64,000 nt of DNA from Roseovarius tolerans (GCF_900109855.1 NZ_FOBO01000009.1:1-64000), one strand, 5' to 3'; counted from the first letter of the stretch, positions 7,075-16,666 are shown. Translations and numbers: made by a program. The notes: generated by a model from the sequence alone, not told the origin.

Positions 7075-8859
7075 TTAGTGATCGGCCGCAGCCGCCGCAG
7101 CGCCCTTGGGCACGCGGACGCTTTCGACCAGGTCCTCGATCTCTTGCGGGATCGGGGCCGTCATCTTCGACACGGTGAACGCCACCGCGAAGTTGATCAT
7201 CGCACCCACAGCCCCGAAGGAGGTCGACTTGATCGTGCCAAGCAGCGGATCAGCGTCGGTAAAGCTGTTGGTGTCAGGAATGAACAGCCAGCCCTTGTGC
7301 AGGAAGATGTAGATCAGCGTGACCGCAAGACCCGAGATCATGCCCGCCACGGCGCCCTTGTTGTTCACCTTGGTAAAGATGCCCATCATCAGCGCCGGGA
7401 AGATCGAGGCCGCCGCCAAACCAAAGGCCAGCGCCACGGTTTGCGCCGCAAAGCCCGGTGGGTTGAGGCCCAGATAGGTGGCCACCACGATCGCCGCCGC
7501 CATCGCGACACGCGCCGACAAAAGCTCGCCCTTTTCCGAGATCCCCGGATTGAGCTGACCCTTGATCAGGTCGTGGCTGACCGCCGAGGAGATCGCGAGC
7601 AGAAGACCGGCAGCCGTCGACAGAGCAGCCGCAAGGCCACCCGCCGCGACAAGACCGATCACCCAGCCCGGAAGGTTGGCGATTTCGGGGTTGGCAAGCA
7701 CGAGGATGTCGCGGTTGAAGTTGGTCAGCTCATTGCCTTCCCAGCCTTCTTGCGCGGCCTTCTCCTGCATCTCGGCATTGGCGTCGTTGTAGTATTGGAT
7801 ACGCCCGTCGCCGTTCTTGTCTTCCCAGCCCAGAAGACCGGTTTTCTGCCAGGTGGCCATCCAGTCATACTTGGGATCGGTTTCGATCTGCTCGACGGAG
7901 ACCGCCTGCGCATCGGTGCCGTTGGGCCACATCAGCTCGGTGATGTTGAGCCGTGCCATCGCACCCACAGCCGGGGCCGTGAGGTAAAGCAGCGCGATGA
8001 AGACCAGCGCCCAGCCCGCCGACCAGCGGGCATCGGCCACGCGGGGAACGGTGAAGAAGCGCATGATCACGTGCGGCAGACCGGCGGTGCCGATCATCAG
8101 CGACAGCGTGAACAGAACCATGTTGAACGTATCGCCATGATGGGCGGTGTATTCATTGAAGCCCAGTTCGCGCACGATCTGATCAAGCTTCGCCAGAAGC
8201 GGCTCGCCGCTCGCGACGTGATCGCCGAAAAGACCCAGTGCGGGGATCGGGTTGCCCGTCAGTTGCAGCGAGATGAAGATCGCCGGAATGGTGTAGGCCA
8301 TGATCAACACGACATATTGCGCCACCTGCGTGTAGGTCACGCCCTTCATGCCGCCAAAGACCGCGTAGGCGAAAACCACACAGGCCCCGATCAGCAGACC
8401 GGCGGTGTTGGAGATCTCCAGGAAGCGGCCAAAGGCCACGCCGACGCCGGTCATCTGGCCGATCACATAAGTGAGCGATGCGACGATCAGACAGACCACC
8501 GCCACCATGCGCGCGGTCGGGCTATAGAACCGGTCACCGATGAACTCGGAGACGGTGAACTTGCCGAACTTGCGCAGGTAAGGTGCCAGCAGCAGCGCCA
8601 ACAGCACATAGCCACCGGTCCAGCCCATCAGGAAGGTCGAGTTGTCATAGCCGGTAAAGGCGATGAGGCCCGCCATCGAGATGAACGAGGCAGCCGACAT
8701 CCAGTCGGCGGCGGTCGCCATGCCGTTGGTCACGGGGTGAACCCCACGGCCCGCCGCATAGAATTCAGAGGTCGATCCGGCGCGTGCCCAGATCGCGATG
8801 CCGATATAGAGCGCGAAACTTGCGCCCACGAACAGCAGGTTGAGTGTAAACTGATCCAT
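7075..8859 (-). CDS. Sodium:solute symporter, VC_2705 / ActP-like (large subunit)
   Basis: The 594-residue inner-membrane protein belongs to the sodium:solute symporter family and resembles the acetate permease ActP. It shows the family's hydrophobic helices, with signatures such as ATAADWMSAASFISMAG near the N-terminus and GLPHVIMRFFTVP in the middle. It sits 14 bases after the DUF4212 gene, its usual small partner, and downstream of acs and adk, so acetate or a related monocarboxylate is the likely substrate. A soluble insert around residues 330-390 contains DKNGDGRIQYYN, which fits a calcium-binding EF-hand-type loop. A terminator follows the stop. Confidence 0.9.
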   Translation of the reverse strand: MDQFTLNLLFVGASFALYIGIAIWARAGSTSEFYAAGRGVHPVTNGMATAADWMSAASFISMAGLIAFTGYDNSTFLMGWTGGYVLLALLLAPYLRKFGKFTVSEFIGDRFYSPTARMVAVVCLIVASLTYVIGQMTGVGVAFGRFLEISNTAGLLIGACVVFAYAVFGGMKGVTYTQVAQYVVLIMAYTIPAIFISLQLTGNPIPALGLFGDHVASGEPLLAKLDQIVRELGFNEYTAHHGDTFNMVLFTLSLMIGTAGLPHVIMRFFTVPRVADARWSAGWALVFIALLYLTAPAVGAMARLNITELMWPNGTDAQAVSVEQIETDPKYDWMATWQKTGLLGWEDKNGDGRIQYYNDANAEMQEKAAQEGWEGNELTNFNRDILVLANPEIANLPGWVIGLVAAGGLAAALSTAAGLLLAISSAVSHDLIKGQLNPGISEKGELLSARVAMAAAIVVATYLGLNPPGFAAQTVALAFGLAAASIFPALMMGIFTKVNNKGAVAGMISGLAVTLIYIFLHKGWLFIPDTNSFTDADPLLGTIKSTSFGAVGAMINFAVAFTVSKMTAPIPQEIEDLVESVRVPKGAAAAAADH

Positions 8860-8873
8860 TGTCCCCGGCTCCC

Positions 8874-9134
8874 TTATTCTTCACCGACGCCGTGTTCGGC
8901 ATCGAGTTTGTTCATCCGCCAGGCGTAGAAGAAGATCAGCGCCAGAAAGACCAGGATCGAGCCTTGCTGTGCGAACCAGAACCCAAGGTCGGTGCCGCCC
9001 ACGGCGATCCCCGACAACATGGGGCGCAACAGAATGCCGAACCCGAACGAGACCAGAGCCCAGATCACCAGGCTCCAGAGAATGATGCGCACATTGGTTT
9101 TCCAATATGCCTTTGCGGCTTCCTTATCGGACAA
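8874..9134 (-). CDS. DUF4212 symporter small subunit
   Basis: The 86-residue protein has two transmembrane helices (about 16-38 and 50-72), the DUF4212 layout seen in small proteins encoded just before VC_2705-type sodium:solute symporters. The DUF name and pairing are established; the exact role (stabilising or modulating the large subunit) is inferred. It lies between adk and the large symporter gene on the same strand. Confidence 0.9.
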   Translation of the reverse strand: MSDKEAAKAYWKTNVRIILWSLVIWALVSFGFGILLRPMLSGIAVGGTDLGFWFAQQGSILVFLALIFFYAWRMNKLDAEHGVGEE

Positions 9135-9203
9135 AGCGTGTCCTCCCTTTTGTCAAAGGTTTCCTCCTGCCCGGGCCGGGACCATCCCGGCGCGGGCCTT
9201 CCC

Positions 9204-9896
9204 TTACGCGGTCGCCTGCTTGACGATCGTGTTCAGCTCTTGCGCCACGGTGCCGATCTCGGCCATGGCATCGACGCGGACGAGCACGCCCTTGCCGTCG
9301 TAATAGTCGATCAGCGGCGCGGTCTGCGCGTGATAGGCGCGCAGGCGGCTCTCCACCGTTTCGGCATTGTCATCGGCGCGGCGGGTCATTTGGGTGCCGC
9401 CGCATTTGTCGCAGGTGCCCTCTACAGCGGGGGTCTTGAACGTGTCGTGATACCCCTCGCCGCAGCCCGCGCAGGTGTAGCGCCCGGAAATCCGCGTCAC
9501 CATCGCGGCGTCATCCACTTCGAGGCTGATCGCCGCGCGGATGCCCGCGCCAAGATCGGCCATCAGCCCATCCAGCGCCTCGGCCTGCACCGTGGTGCGC
9601 GGAAATCCGTCGAGAATGACACCCTGCGCACAGTCCGGCTCGGCGAGACGGTCGCGCAGGATCGCGATGACGATCTCGTCTGAGACCAGATCGCCAGCTT
9701 CCATCACCGCCTTGGCCTGTTGGCCCGCCTCGGTGCCCGCCGAGACGGCGGCGCGCAGCAGATCCCCGGTCGAGAGCTGTACCAGCCCGAATGCGTCTTC
9801 CAGCATCCGCGCCTGCGTGCCCTTGCCCGCACCCGGCGGCCCGAGCAGGACCAGATTGGCGGCGGTTTGCGCTGTCTTGGTTCCGTCCATTGTCAT
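9204..9896 (-). CDS. adk: Adenylate kinase (copy in the acetate operon)
   Basis: Adenylate kinase interconverts AMP + ATP and 2 ADP. P-loop GPPGAGKGTQ lies near the N-terminus, followed by the AMP-binding STGDLLR and GFPRT motifs and a lid with four cysteines (CAGC and CDKC), so it is a zinc-lid type. I chose ATG 9896 because GAGGGGGG lies at a good distance before it; ATG 9890 and GTG 9908 are alternatives. The gene follows acs by a few bases. Acetyl-CoA synthetase releases AMP, so an adenylate kinase here would recycle it. The housekeeping adk of these bacteria is usually in the ribosomal protein cluster, so this is probably a second copy. Confidence 0.93.
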   Translation of the reverse strand: MTMDGTKTAQTAANLVLLGPPGAGKGTQARMLEDAFGLVQLSTGDLLRAAVSAGTEAGQQAKAVMEAGDLVSDEIVIAILRDRLAEPDCAQGVILDGFPRTTVQAEALDGLMADLGAGIRAAISLEVDDAAMVTRISGRYTCAGCGEGYHDTFKTPAVEGTCDKCGGTQMTRRADDNAETVESRLRAYHAQTAPLIDYYDGKGVLVRVDAMAEIGTVAQELNTIVKQATA

Positions 9897-9904
9897 GCCC
9901 CCCC

Positions 9905-11845
9905 TCACGCGCCGGTGCGGTTGGTGATGAGATCATCCACCACCGAGGGATCGGCCAGCGTCGAGGTGTCGCCAAGGCTGTCAAAGTCGTTCTCGGCGAT
10001 CTTGCGCAGGATGCGGCGCATGATCTTGCCCGAGCGTGTCTTGGGCAGGCCCGGCGCCCATTGAATGACATCCGGCTTGGCGATCGGGCCGATTTCCTGA
10101 CGCACCCAGTTGGCCAGCTGCGTGCGCAACTCGTCCGTGGCCTCGACCCCGTCCATCAGCGTGACATAGCAATAGATGCCCTGCCCCTTGATATCATGCG
10201 GATAGCCCACGACCGCCGCCTCGCTGACGGTCGAATGCGCAACCAGCGCGCTCTCGACCTCGGCGGTGCCCATGCGGTGGCCCGAGACGTTGATGACGTC
10301 ATCGACGCGCCCGGTGATCCAGTAATCGCCATCCGCGTCGCGGCGGCAGCCGTCACCCGAGAAATAGTAGCCTTTGAACATCTCGAAATAGGTCGAGACA
10401 AAGCGCTTGTGATCGCCCCAGACGGTGCGCATCTGACCGGGCCAGCTGTCCTTGATCGCCAGCACGCCCTCGACAGCACCCTCCAATTCATTGCCCTGAT
10501 CGTCGAGCACCACAGGGGCCACGCCAAAGAACGGCTTGGTCGCCGAACCGGGCTTGGGGTTGGGCGTCACGCCGGGCAGCGGGGTGATCAGGATGCCGCC
10601 GGTTTCCGTCTGCCACCACGTATCCACGATGGGGCAGCGGCCCTTGCCGACATTCTCGTTATACCAGTTCCAGGCCTCGGGGTTGATCGGCTCACCGACC
10701 GAACCCAGCAAACGCAGGCTGCTGAGATCACTGCCCTCAACCGGCGCGGTGCCCTTGCCCATCAGCGCGCGGATGGCGGTGGGGGCGGTGTAGAACTGTG
10801 TCACCTTGTGGCGCTCGCAGACCTGCCAGAAGCGGCCCGCATCCGGGTAGGTCGGCACGCCCTCGAACATCACGGTCGTGGCCCCATTGGCCAGCGGCCC
10901 GTAGACGATATAGCTGTGCCCGGTGACCCAGCCCACATCGGCGGTGCACCAGTAGATATCGCCCTCGTGATAGTCGAAGATATATTCATGCGTCATCGAC
11001 GCGTAGGTGAGATAGCCGCCGGTGGTATGCACCACACCCTTGGGCATGCCGGTGGAGCCAGAGGTGTAGAGAATGAACAGCGGATCTTCGGCGTTCATTT
11101 CCTCAGGGGCGCAGTCGGCACTGACCTTCTCGGCCTCTTCATGCCACCAGAAATCGAGACCATTGCGCCACGCCACCTGATCCCCGGTGCGCTGCACCAC
11201 GAGGCATTTGACGTCATCGGTGTCATGCAACAGCGCCTGATTGACGTTGTCCTTGAGCTTGGTCTTGCGCCCGCCGCGCGGGGCGTGATCGGCGGTGATC
11301 ACAACCTTGGCGTCACACCCGTTGATCCGCGCGCCCAAGGCATCGGGCGAAAAGCCTGCGAACACGATGGAATGGATGGCACCGATGCGGGCACAGGCCA
11401 GCATCGCATAAGCAGCCTCGGGGATCATCGGCAGGTAGATCACCACCCGGTCGCCCTTTTCGACACCGAGCGATTTCAGCACATTGGCCATCTTGCCGAC
11501 CTGCGCGTGCAATTCGCGGTAGGTGATATGCAGCGCCTCGTCGGTGGGCTCATCCGGCTCCCAGATGATCGCGGTCTGATCGCCGCGTGTCGCCAGATGG
11601 CGGTCGACGCAGTTCGCGGCGACATTCAGAGTGCCATCCTCGAACCACTTTATCGACACGTCGTCATAGGCGAACGAAGTGTTCTTGACCTTGGTGTAGG
11701 GCTTGATCCAATCGAGCCGCTTGCCGTGCTCACCCCAGAACCCCTCGGGGTCCTGAATGGACTGCGCGTACATGCGGGCATACTCATCCGCGTTGATGTG
11801 ATACCCGCGCGCCGTTGCGCCTGCAGCATTAATGACATCATCCAT
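9905..11845 (-). CDS. acs: Acetyl-CoA synthetase (acetate--CoA ligase)
   Basis: The 646-residue AMP-forming enzyme activates acetate with ATP and CoA. It has the P-loop-like [12 protein letters not shown] motif, the WWQTETGG motif and the C-terminal [11 protein letters not shown] with the lysine that is acetylated in this family. Length is normal (about 650). The start has a Shine-Dalgarno (GGAGG) about 10 bases upstream. It heads the minus-strand block with adk and the DUF4212/ActP-like symporter, so uptake, activation and AMP recycling are encoded together. A possible -10 (TATAGT on the minus strand, 11912-11917) lies upstream, with a poor -35. Confidence 0.97.
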   Translation of the reverse strand: MDDVINAAGATARGYHINADEYARMYAQSIQDPEGFWGEHGKRLDWIKPYTKVKNTSFAYDDVSIKWFEDGTLNVAANCVDRHLATRGDQTAIIWEPDEPTDEALHITYRELHAQVGKMANVLKSLGVEKGDRVVIYLPMIPEAAYAMLACARIGAIHSIVFAGFSPDALGARINGCDAKVVITADHAPRGGRKTKLKDNVNQALLHDTDDVKCLVVQRTGDQVAWRNGLDFWWHEEAEKVSADCAPEEMNAEDPLFILYTSGSTGMPKGVVHTTGGYLTYASMTHEYIFDYHEGDIYWCTADVGWVTGHSYIVYGPLANGATTVMFEGVPTYPDAGRFWQVCERHKVTQFYTAPTAIRALMGKGTAPVEGSDLSSLRLLGSVGEPINPEAWNWYNENVGKGRCPIVDTWWQTETGGILITPLPGVTPNPKPGSATKPFFGVAPVVLDDQGNELEGAVEGVLAIKDSWPGQMRTVWGDHKRFVSTYFEMFKGYYFSGDGCRRDADGDYWITGRVDDVINVSGHRMGTAEVESALVAHSTVSEAAVVGYPHDIKGQGIYCYVTLMDGVEATDELRTQLANWVRQEIGPIAKPDVIQWAPGLPKTRSGKIMRRILRKIAENDFDSLGDTSTLADPSVVDDLITNRTGA

Positions 11846-12259
11846 GGCTTTAATTCCTCCATCCCTGACACCATATGACAGCCGGTCATGCAGTGTTGTG
11901 CTCCATGGAATACTATACCCAGAAATGCGTAAAAAATTAACAGTTCAGCCATAAACATGACAAATTGTGTGAAAATCTCTAACTTTCTCTCGGGATTTTT
12001 TGTAAATTCTTTTACTATTTGACTTTTCCTGAGGTTTTTCGCACCCGGCGTCGCAATTTATACGCGTGAGCCATGTTGCGCTGCCGCATTCCGGCAACAA
12101 AAGCCCGGCATCAGCGCGACTGCGGCACTCTGCCGCAAGGCATTGAAATGACGTGGCGTCACATCCGCAGCCAACGATTCGCGGCGCAGGGCACCGACCG
12201 CAGGATTGGGCTTGCACCCGCCGCGAGACACGCCATCTTTGGCACAAAGGAGACCCGCG
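11846..12259. other. Divergent intergenic region between acs and uvrB
   Basis: This 414-base gap separates two divergent genes and must hold both promoters. The acs side is AT-rich (about 11930-12060), unlike the rest of the window; on the minus strand it offers TATAGT at 11912-11917 with a poor -35 (TTAATT) 17 bases away. The uvrB Shine-Dalgarno AAGGAG is at 12247-12252. I saw no GTTC-N7-GTTC (alphaproteobacterial LexA type) site and no convincing small gene. Confidence 0.6.
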
Positions 12260-14458
12260 ATGCCCTATGCCCATTCCGACAGCTCCGAAGCGGTCCTCGC
12301 CCACCCCGCGCCGGATGTGAAAACCCGGCAAAAGCTGGAAGGTGGCAAACGCTTCACAATGGCGACCACGTTCGAGCCTGCGGGCGACCAGCCCACCGCC
12401 ATTGCCGAGCTGAGCGAGGGCTTGCGCGAGGGCGAGCGCGATCAGGTGCTCTTGGGCGCGACCGGCACCGGCAAGACCTTCACCATGGCCAAGATCATCG
12501 AGGAAACACAGCGCCCCGCGATCATCCTCGCGCCGAACAAAACGCTCGCCGCGCAACTCTACGGGGAATTCAAGGGGTTTTTCCCCGACAACGCCGTGGA
12601 ATACTTCGTCAGCTATTACGACTATTACCAGCCCGAAGCCTATGTCGCCCGTTCCGACACCTATATCGAGAAGGAATCCCAGATCAACGAACAGATCGAC
12701 CGGATGCGCCACTCGGCCACCCGCGCCCTTCTGGAACGCGACGACGTGATCATCGTGGCCTCGGTGTCGTGCATTTACGGCATCGGGAGCGTCGAGACCT
12801 ACGGCGCGATGACCCAGGATCTGAAGACCGGCGAGAGCTATGATCAGCGCAAGATCATGGCCGATCTGGTGGCGCAGCAATACAAGCGCAACGATCAGGT
12901 CTTCCAGCGCGGCAGCTTCCGGGTGCGCGGCGACAGCCTGGAAATCTTTCCCGCCCACCTCGAAGACCGCGCCTGGCGGCTCAGCTTCTTCGGCGAGGAG
13001 TTGGAGAGCATCACCGAATTCGACCCGCTCACCGGCGAAAAGACCGACAACTTCGACCAGATCCGGGTCTATGCCAACAGCCACTACGTGACCCCCAAGC
13101 CGACGATGCAGCAGGCCATAATCGGCATCAAGAAAGAGCTGCGCCAACGCCTCGATCAACTGGTCGGCGACGGCAAGCTCTTGGAGGCGCAGCGGCTGGA
13201 GCAACGCACGCAGTTCGATCTGGAGATGCTGGAGGCGACCGGCGTCTGCAACGGCATCGAGAACTATTCGCGCTACCTGACGGGCCGCGCCCCCGGCGAG
13301 CCGCCCCCCACCCTTTTCGAGTTCATCCCCGACAGCGCCATCGTCTTCGCCGACGAATCCCACGTCTCGGTCCCGCAGATCGGCGGCATGTACAAGGGCG
13401 ACTACCGGCGCAAGTTCACGCTGGCCGAACACGGCTTTCGCCTGCCGTCCTGCATGGACAACCGGCCCCTCAAGTTCGAGGAATGGGATGCGATGCGGCC
13501 GCAATCCGTGTTTGTCTCGGCCACCCCCGCCAAATGGGAGATCGAGCAGACCGGCGGCGTCTTTACCGAGCAGGTGATCCGGCCCACCGGGCTCTTGGAT
13601 CCGCAAGTCGAAATCCGCCCCGTCGACACCCAGGTCGATGATCTGCTGGACGAGGTGCGCCGGGTGGCCGAGGCGGGCTATCGCACGCTCTGCACCACGC
13701 TGACCAAGCGCATGGCAGAGGACCTGACCGAGTACATGCACGAGCAAGGCATCCGCGTGCGCTACATGCATTCCGACATCGACACGATCGAGCGCATCGA
13801 GATCCTGCGCGACCTGCGCCTTGGCGCCTTCGACGTGCTCATTGGCATCAACCTGCTGCGCGAGGGGCTGGATATCCCCGAATGCGGGCTGGTGGCCATT
13901 CTCGATGCGGACAAGGAGGGCTTTCTGCGCTCGGAAACCTCTCTCATTCAGACCATTGGCCGCGCCGCACGCAACGCCGATGGCCGGGTGATCATGTATG
14001 CCGACCGCATCACCGGCTCGATGCAGCGCGCGTTGGACGAAACCGACCGCCGCCGCGCCAAGCAGATCGCCTATAACGAGGAACATGGCATCACCCCGGC
14101 CACGATCCGCAAGAATGTCGATGACATCCTGCAGGGGCTCTACAAGGGTGATGTGGACATGAACCGCGTCACCGCCAAGGTCGATAAGCCGATGGCCGGG
14201 GCGAATTTGCAGGCGGTGCTGGAAGGGCTGCGCACCGACATGCGCAAGGCCGCCGAAAACCTCGAATTCGAAGAGGCCGCGCGGCTGCGGGATGAGGTCA
14301 AACGGCTGGAGGCAGTAGACCTGGCCGTGGCGGATGATCCTTTGGCGCGGCAGCAGGCGGTGGAAAAGGCCAGCGACGCCGCTGTCGGGTCACGCGGGCG
14401 GTCAACGGCGGGGAGGCCGGGGCAACGTGGGGGGAATGTGAAGCGGCGGGGGAGGTAG
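12260..14458 (+). CDS. uvrB: UvrABC system protein B
   Basis: The 732-residue excision-repair helicase loads onto damaged DNA with UvrA and recruits UvrC. Visible motifs are Walker [14 protein letters not shown], the beta-hairpin [10 protein letters not shown], the DESH box ([19 protein letters not shown]), helicase motif VI (QTIGRAARN) and the C-terminal UVR motif ([18 protein letters not shown]). I chose ATG 12260 (MPYAHSDS) because AAGGAG precedes it; the frame is open further upstream. The protein has a 30-residue N-terminal extension before the usual start and a basic, glycine-rich tail. Its stop is only 1 base from the end of the convergent DUF2971 gene. Confidence 0.97.
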   Translation: MPYAHSDSSEAVLAHPAPDVKTRQKLEGGKRFTMATTFEPAGDQPTAIAELSEGLREGERDQVLLGATGTGKTFTMAKIIEETQRPAIILAPNKTLAAQLYGEFKGFFPDNAVEYFVSYYDYYQPEAYVARSDTYIEKESQINEQIDRMRHSATRALLERDDVIIVASVSCIYGIGSVETYGAMTQDLKTGESYDQRKIMADLVAQQYKRNDQVFQRGSFRVRGDSLEIFPAHLEDRAWRLSFFGEELESITEFDPLTGEKTDNFDQIRVYANSHYVTPKPTMQQAIIGIKKELRQRLDQLVGDGKLLEAQRLEQRTQFDLEMLEATGVCNGIENYSRYLTGRAPGEPPPTLFEFIPDSAIVFADESHVSVPQIGGMYKGDYRRKFTLAEHGFRLPSCMDNRPLKFEEWDAMRPQSVFVSATPAKWEIEQTGGVFTEQVIRPTGLLDPQVEIRPVDTQVDDLLDEVRRVAEAGYRTLCTTLTKRMAEDLTEYMHEQGIRVRYMHSDIDTIERIEILRDLRLGAFDVLIGINLLREGLDIPECGLVAILDADKEGFLRSETSLIQTIGRAARNADGRVIMYADRITGSMQRALDETDRRRAKQIAYNEEHGITPATIRKNVDDILQGLYKGDVDMNRVTAKVDKPMAGANLQAVLEGLRTDMRKAAENLEFEEAARLRDEVKRLEAVDLAVADDPLARQQAVEKASDAAVGSRGRSTAGRPGQRGGNVKRRGR

Positions 14459-14459
14459 G

Positions 14460-15428
14460 CTATGTGGCACGGAAAGGAATACTCGACATCCGCAACCTTT
14501 CGATCAGTTCGGGTTTGTTTCTTGCTGTCAACATGCGTTTGATTGATGCTTGAGTTAAAGGAGAAGAAGCGCTTGGACCGATAATAATAGAATGCACTAC
14601 ATCGGATAAGCGAAACTCATCGCTTATAACGCCCGGTATCGCACCCATTGGAAGCTTTAACTTGGGTTGAATACCGTCAGACCCGTTTAAGTAGCTAAAG
14701 TATGGATGCAAAGCGTTGCCAAGATCACGGTCCTTCAAATACACTAACCGCCATTCATTTTCCTCTTTAAATCCAATGTGCTTAGAAAACACCGCATACA
14801 AACAAATCCGCTGGAAGAGCGCTTGAGCCGTCGCATGTACATATTCCAACGGCACTCTGTTATTTTCCAGAAAGTGCGCAACTTCTTGAATTTTAACATC
14901 AAAACGTGCAATTCGATCTTCAACACTGGCATAGTGAACGGGTGCAAGAGCAAGCGGGCTATTCTCCATTGCTTTAACCTTCGATGTGTCGAAGACAACT
15001 GCTGCTCCCTTACCGTTCTGCCCATATCCCCGCCACATTGATAGTCGACCATCTTGATCATCATCTTCATGTATCGAGAAGCACATTACGTATAGGTCTA
15101 GGACATGCTCCCGAGCGTATTCATCATAACTTTCAGCGAAAGTGTTGAAAAATCGCTCTGCTCGTTCGTCTGAACCTAGCGCTGAACGGATTCCGTCATC
15201 TTTCATCACTAAGTCAAACCCAGTGTTGACACCGAACCTTACCTCTTCAAGGTCATTCATATACAAAGGATTTGATAGCCAAACTTCTTCGCCCGCTAGT
15301 ATGTTTTCGAGATTCTGCATCGAAGTGTAGTGGCACAGAAGCGGAGATACTTCAGGGAATTCGTTTTCTTGCTCCAAATCCGAATAGAGCATTTTCCAGT
15401 AATCTTGCCAAATCGCTTCAAAATTCAT
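14460..15428 (-). CDS. DUF2971-family protein of unknown function
   Basis: The 322-residue soluble protein begins its conserved part with LLCHYTSMQNLENIL and EEVWLSNPLYMNDLEE, followed by SMWRGYGQNGKG; I recognise this as the DUF2971 type. Its function is not known. Start ATG 15428 is preceded by AGAGGA at good spacing, although the frame is open up to 15641. The coding sequence is clearly AT-richer than both neighbours and uses codons rare in them (AAT, TTA, ATA), which points to horizontal gain. It stands alone, convergent with uvrB, with a palindromic repeat just upstream. Confidence 0.75.
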   Translation of the reverse strand: MNFEAIWQDYWKMLYSDLEQENEFPEVSPLLCHYTSMQNLENILAGEEVWLSNPLYMNDLEEVRFGVNTGFDLVMKDDGIRSALGSDERAERFFNTFAESYDEYAREHVLDLYVMCFSIHEDDDQDGRLSMWRGYGQNGKGAAVVFDTSKVKAMENSPLALAPVHYASVEDRIARFDVKIQEVAHFLENNRVPLEYVHATAQALFQRICLYAVFSKHIGFKEENEWRLVYLKDRDLGNALHPYFSYLNGSDGIQPKLKLPMGAIPGVISDEFRLSDVVHSIIIGPSASSPLTQASIKRMLTARNKPELIERLRMSSIPFRAT

Positions 15429-15529
15429 TTGGGTCCTCTGAGCGTTATTCGGTGCAAGCAGATGACCTAAGCACGCCCGAAATTTCAATGAAACCCTGCC
15501 CAACTCGTTCATCAGCCGACCGCCTAGTC

Positions 15530-15565
15530 GGAAATCCAATCCTACAAAGCGTAGGGTGGATTTCC
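15530..15565. repeat. Palindromic intergenic repeat (REP-like)
   Basis: An imperfect inverted repeat has arms GGAAATCCAATCCTAC and GTAGGGTGGATTTCC around the 5-base spacer AAAGC. It is immediately followed by CCAACCCACC, and the GTAGGGTGG...CCCACC pattern resembles palindromes scattered in many Rhodobacteraceae genomes (recalled, not searched). It lies upstream of the DUF2971 start and may mark the edge of the AT-rich insert. Confidence 0.6.
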
Positions 15566-15661
15566 AACCCACCAATACTGGCCGTTTCATGAAATGGCGA
15601 GGCATCACCCACCCCACGTCCCTTAACCTCCCCTTAACCAACCGTCCCGCATGGTCACATC

Positions 15662-15961
15662 ATGCAAAACCGCAACTCTCCGCTCTCGCCCGAGGTCTGG
15701 CTGCATGACCTGTTCACCTCCCGCGCGGTGCAACAGGGCACCGTGATCCGCCGAAAGAAACGCGATGTGGAGCGCTTCGCGGGGATGGACCGTTTCCTGC
15801 GTGAAATCCACCGGCGCGGGTTTCAGGTGGCGGAAAACTCGGGCCAGATCATCATCTTCTGCAACCGCGCGCCGGTCCGCTGGCTCACACCGACCCCGAT
15901 TTCTTCAAAAGAAATCGGACCGAAATCTTTTCAAGATTTCGGCGCACACCATCAGCCGTGA
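15662..15961 (+). CDS. Small conserved hypothetical protein with repeat-extended C-terminus
   Basis: The 99-residue protein has a core RRKKRDVERFAGMDRF...RRGFQVAENSGQIIIFCNR that I recall from many Rhodobacteraceae; databases often mislabel it as phosphoribosylanthranilate isomerase, which its size rules out. The usual end of the family falls shortly after IIIFCNR. Here the last 20 or so residues are encoded by two back-to-back hairpins (15898-15942), so the tail looks like repeat DNA read through. No function is known. Confidence 0.65.
   Translation: MQNRNSPLSPEVWLHDLFTSRAVQQGTVIRRKKRDVERFAGMDRFLREIHRRGFQVAENSGQIIIFCNRAPVRWLTPTPISSKEIGPKSFQDFGAHHQP
15898..15942. repeat. Tandem hairpin repeat
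   Basis: Two adjacent inverted repeats occur: GATTTCTT-CAA-AAGAAATC (15898-15916) and CCGAAATCTT-TTC-AAGATTTCGG (15920-15942), both with perfect arms. They lie inside the 3' end of the small hypothetical gene and before the convergent VanZ-like gene. They could act as a bidirectional transcription stop or be a mobile intergenic repeat. Confidence 0.7.
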
Positions 15962-15964
15962 CCG

Positions 15965-16303
15965 TCACACCGCACGCCGCCCGCGCCCGATCCGTACCGC
16001 GCCCCACGCCCCAAGGAAGGCGCCAATCCCATCGGCCAGCAGATCCGCCCATTCGGCGCTGCGCCCCATATAGGGCTGCACGATCTCGATCAACCCGCCA
16101 TAGGCCAGCACCGCCAGCGCCACTGCCCGCCAGTGCCGGGGATAGGCAAAGGCCAACGGCGCGGCGAGCGCGCCAAAGGCCAGAAAATGCGCCAGCTTGT
16201 CCAGCCCGGGAATACCCTGCGGCCCCGGGGAAGGGAGCAGGGTGAGCGTGGCGATGATCAGGGCAAGCGCCAGGGTCACGCAATGGATCATGAAACGGGT
16301 CAT
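15965..16303 (-). CDS. VanZ-like family membrane protein
   Basis: The 112-residue protein has about four transmembrane helices and the VanZ-like pattern DKLAHFLAFGALAAPL followed by GGLIEIVQPYMGRSAEWADLLAD, the conserved E..Q....R...D.. stretch. VanZ itself gives low-level teicoplanin resistance in enterococci; the role of short proteobacterial members is unknown. It is followed closely on the same strand by nothing else and is convergent with the small hypothetical gene. Confidence 0.8.
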   Translation of the reverse strand: MTRFMIHCVTLALALIIATLTLLPSPGPQGIPGLDKLAHFLAFGALAAPLAFAYPRHWRAVALAVLAYGGLIEIVQPYMGRSAEWADLLADGIGAFLGAWGAVRIGRGRRAV

Positions 16304-16345
16304 GCCCGCGCCATACGCCCGCGATCCGCTTCGATCAAGCGATGA

Positions 16346-16579
16346 TCAGAAGTCGAACAGATCTTCGAGGAAGCCGCCCCGCTTCTTGCGCGGTTTGCCG
16401 CCGGAATAACCGCGATCATCCGAGCGCGGCGGTGCGACCGCCTCCGAGGCCGACCGGTCGATGATCTTGTCAAGCTCCCCCCGGTCCAGCCAGACGCCCC
16501 GGCATTGCGGGCAATAGTCAATCTCCACCCCGGCACGTTCGGCGATCACAAGCGCGGTTCCATCGATCGGGCATTGCAT
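16346..16579 (-). CDS. TFIIB-type zinc-ribbon protein
   Basis: The 77-residue protein starts MQCPIDGTALVI and continues with DYCPQCRGVWLDRGELDKII, the zf-TFIIB-like layout. The first knuckle shows CPID rather than CPxC, so one usual zinc ligand is replaced by Asp. The C-terminus is basic then acidic (KPRKKRGGFLEDLFDF). Function unknown; small zinc ribbons of this type are common and uncharacterised. Confidence 0.8.
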   Translation of the reverse strand: MQCPIDGTALVIAERAGVEIDYCPQCRGVWLDRGELDKIIDRSASEAVAPPRSDDRGYSGGKPRKKRGGFLEDLFDF

Positions 16580-16666
16580 GGGCGGTCTCCTGTCAGCTGT
16601 TGAACACGACGTGACAGGTGGGGTCGCGCGCGTAGCCCCGCAAGGGCGCGCGCGTTCTGCCGCAGG

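Noticed and set aside
7051-8928. A 625-codon open frame on the plus strand
   Set aside because: Antisense to the symporter gene, with a His/Arg-rich shadow translation.
11846-12259. LexA box before uvrB
   Set aside because: No GTTC-N7-GTTC or clear variant was found in the gap.
11945-14086. A 713-codon open frame on the minus strand
   Set aside because: Antisense to uvrB; no motifs.
15898-15942. Hairpin repeats considered as a small CRISPR array
   Set aside because: Only two different palindromes occur, with no spacer-repeat regularity and no cas genes.
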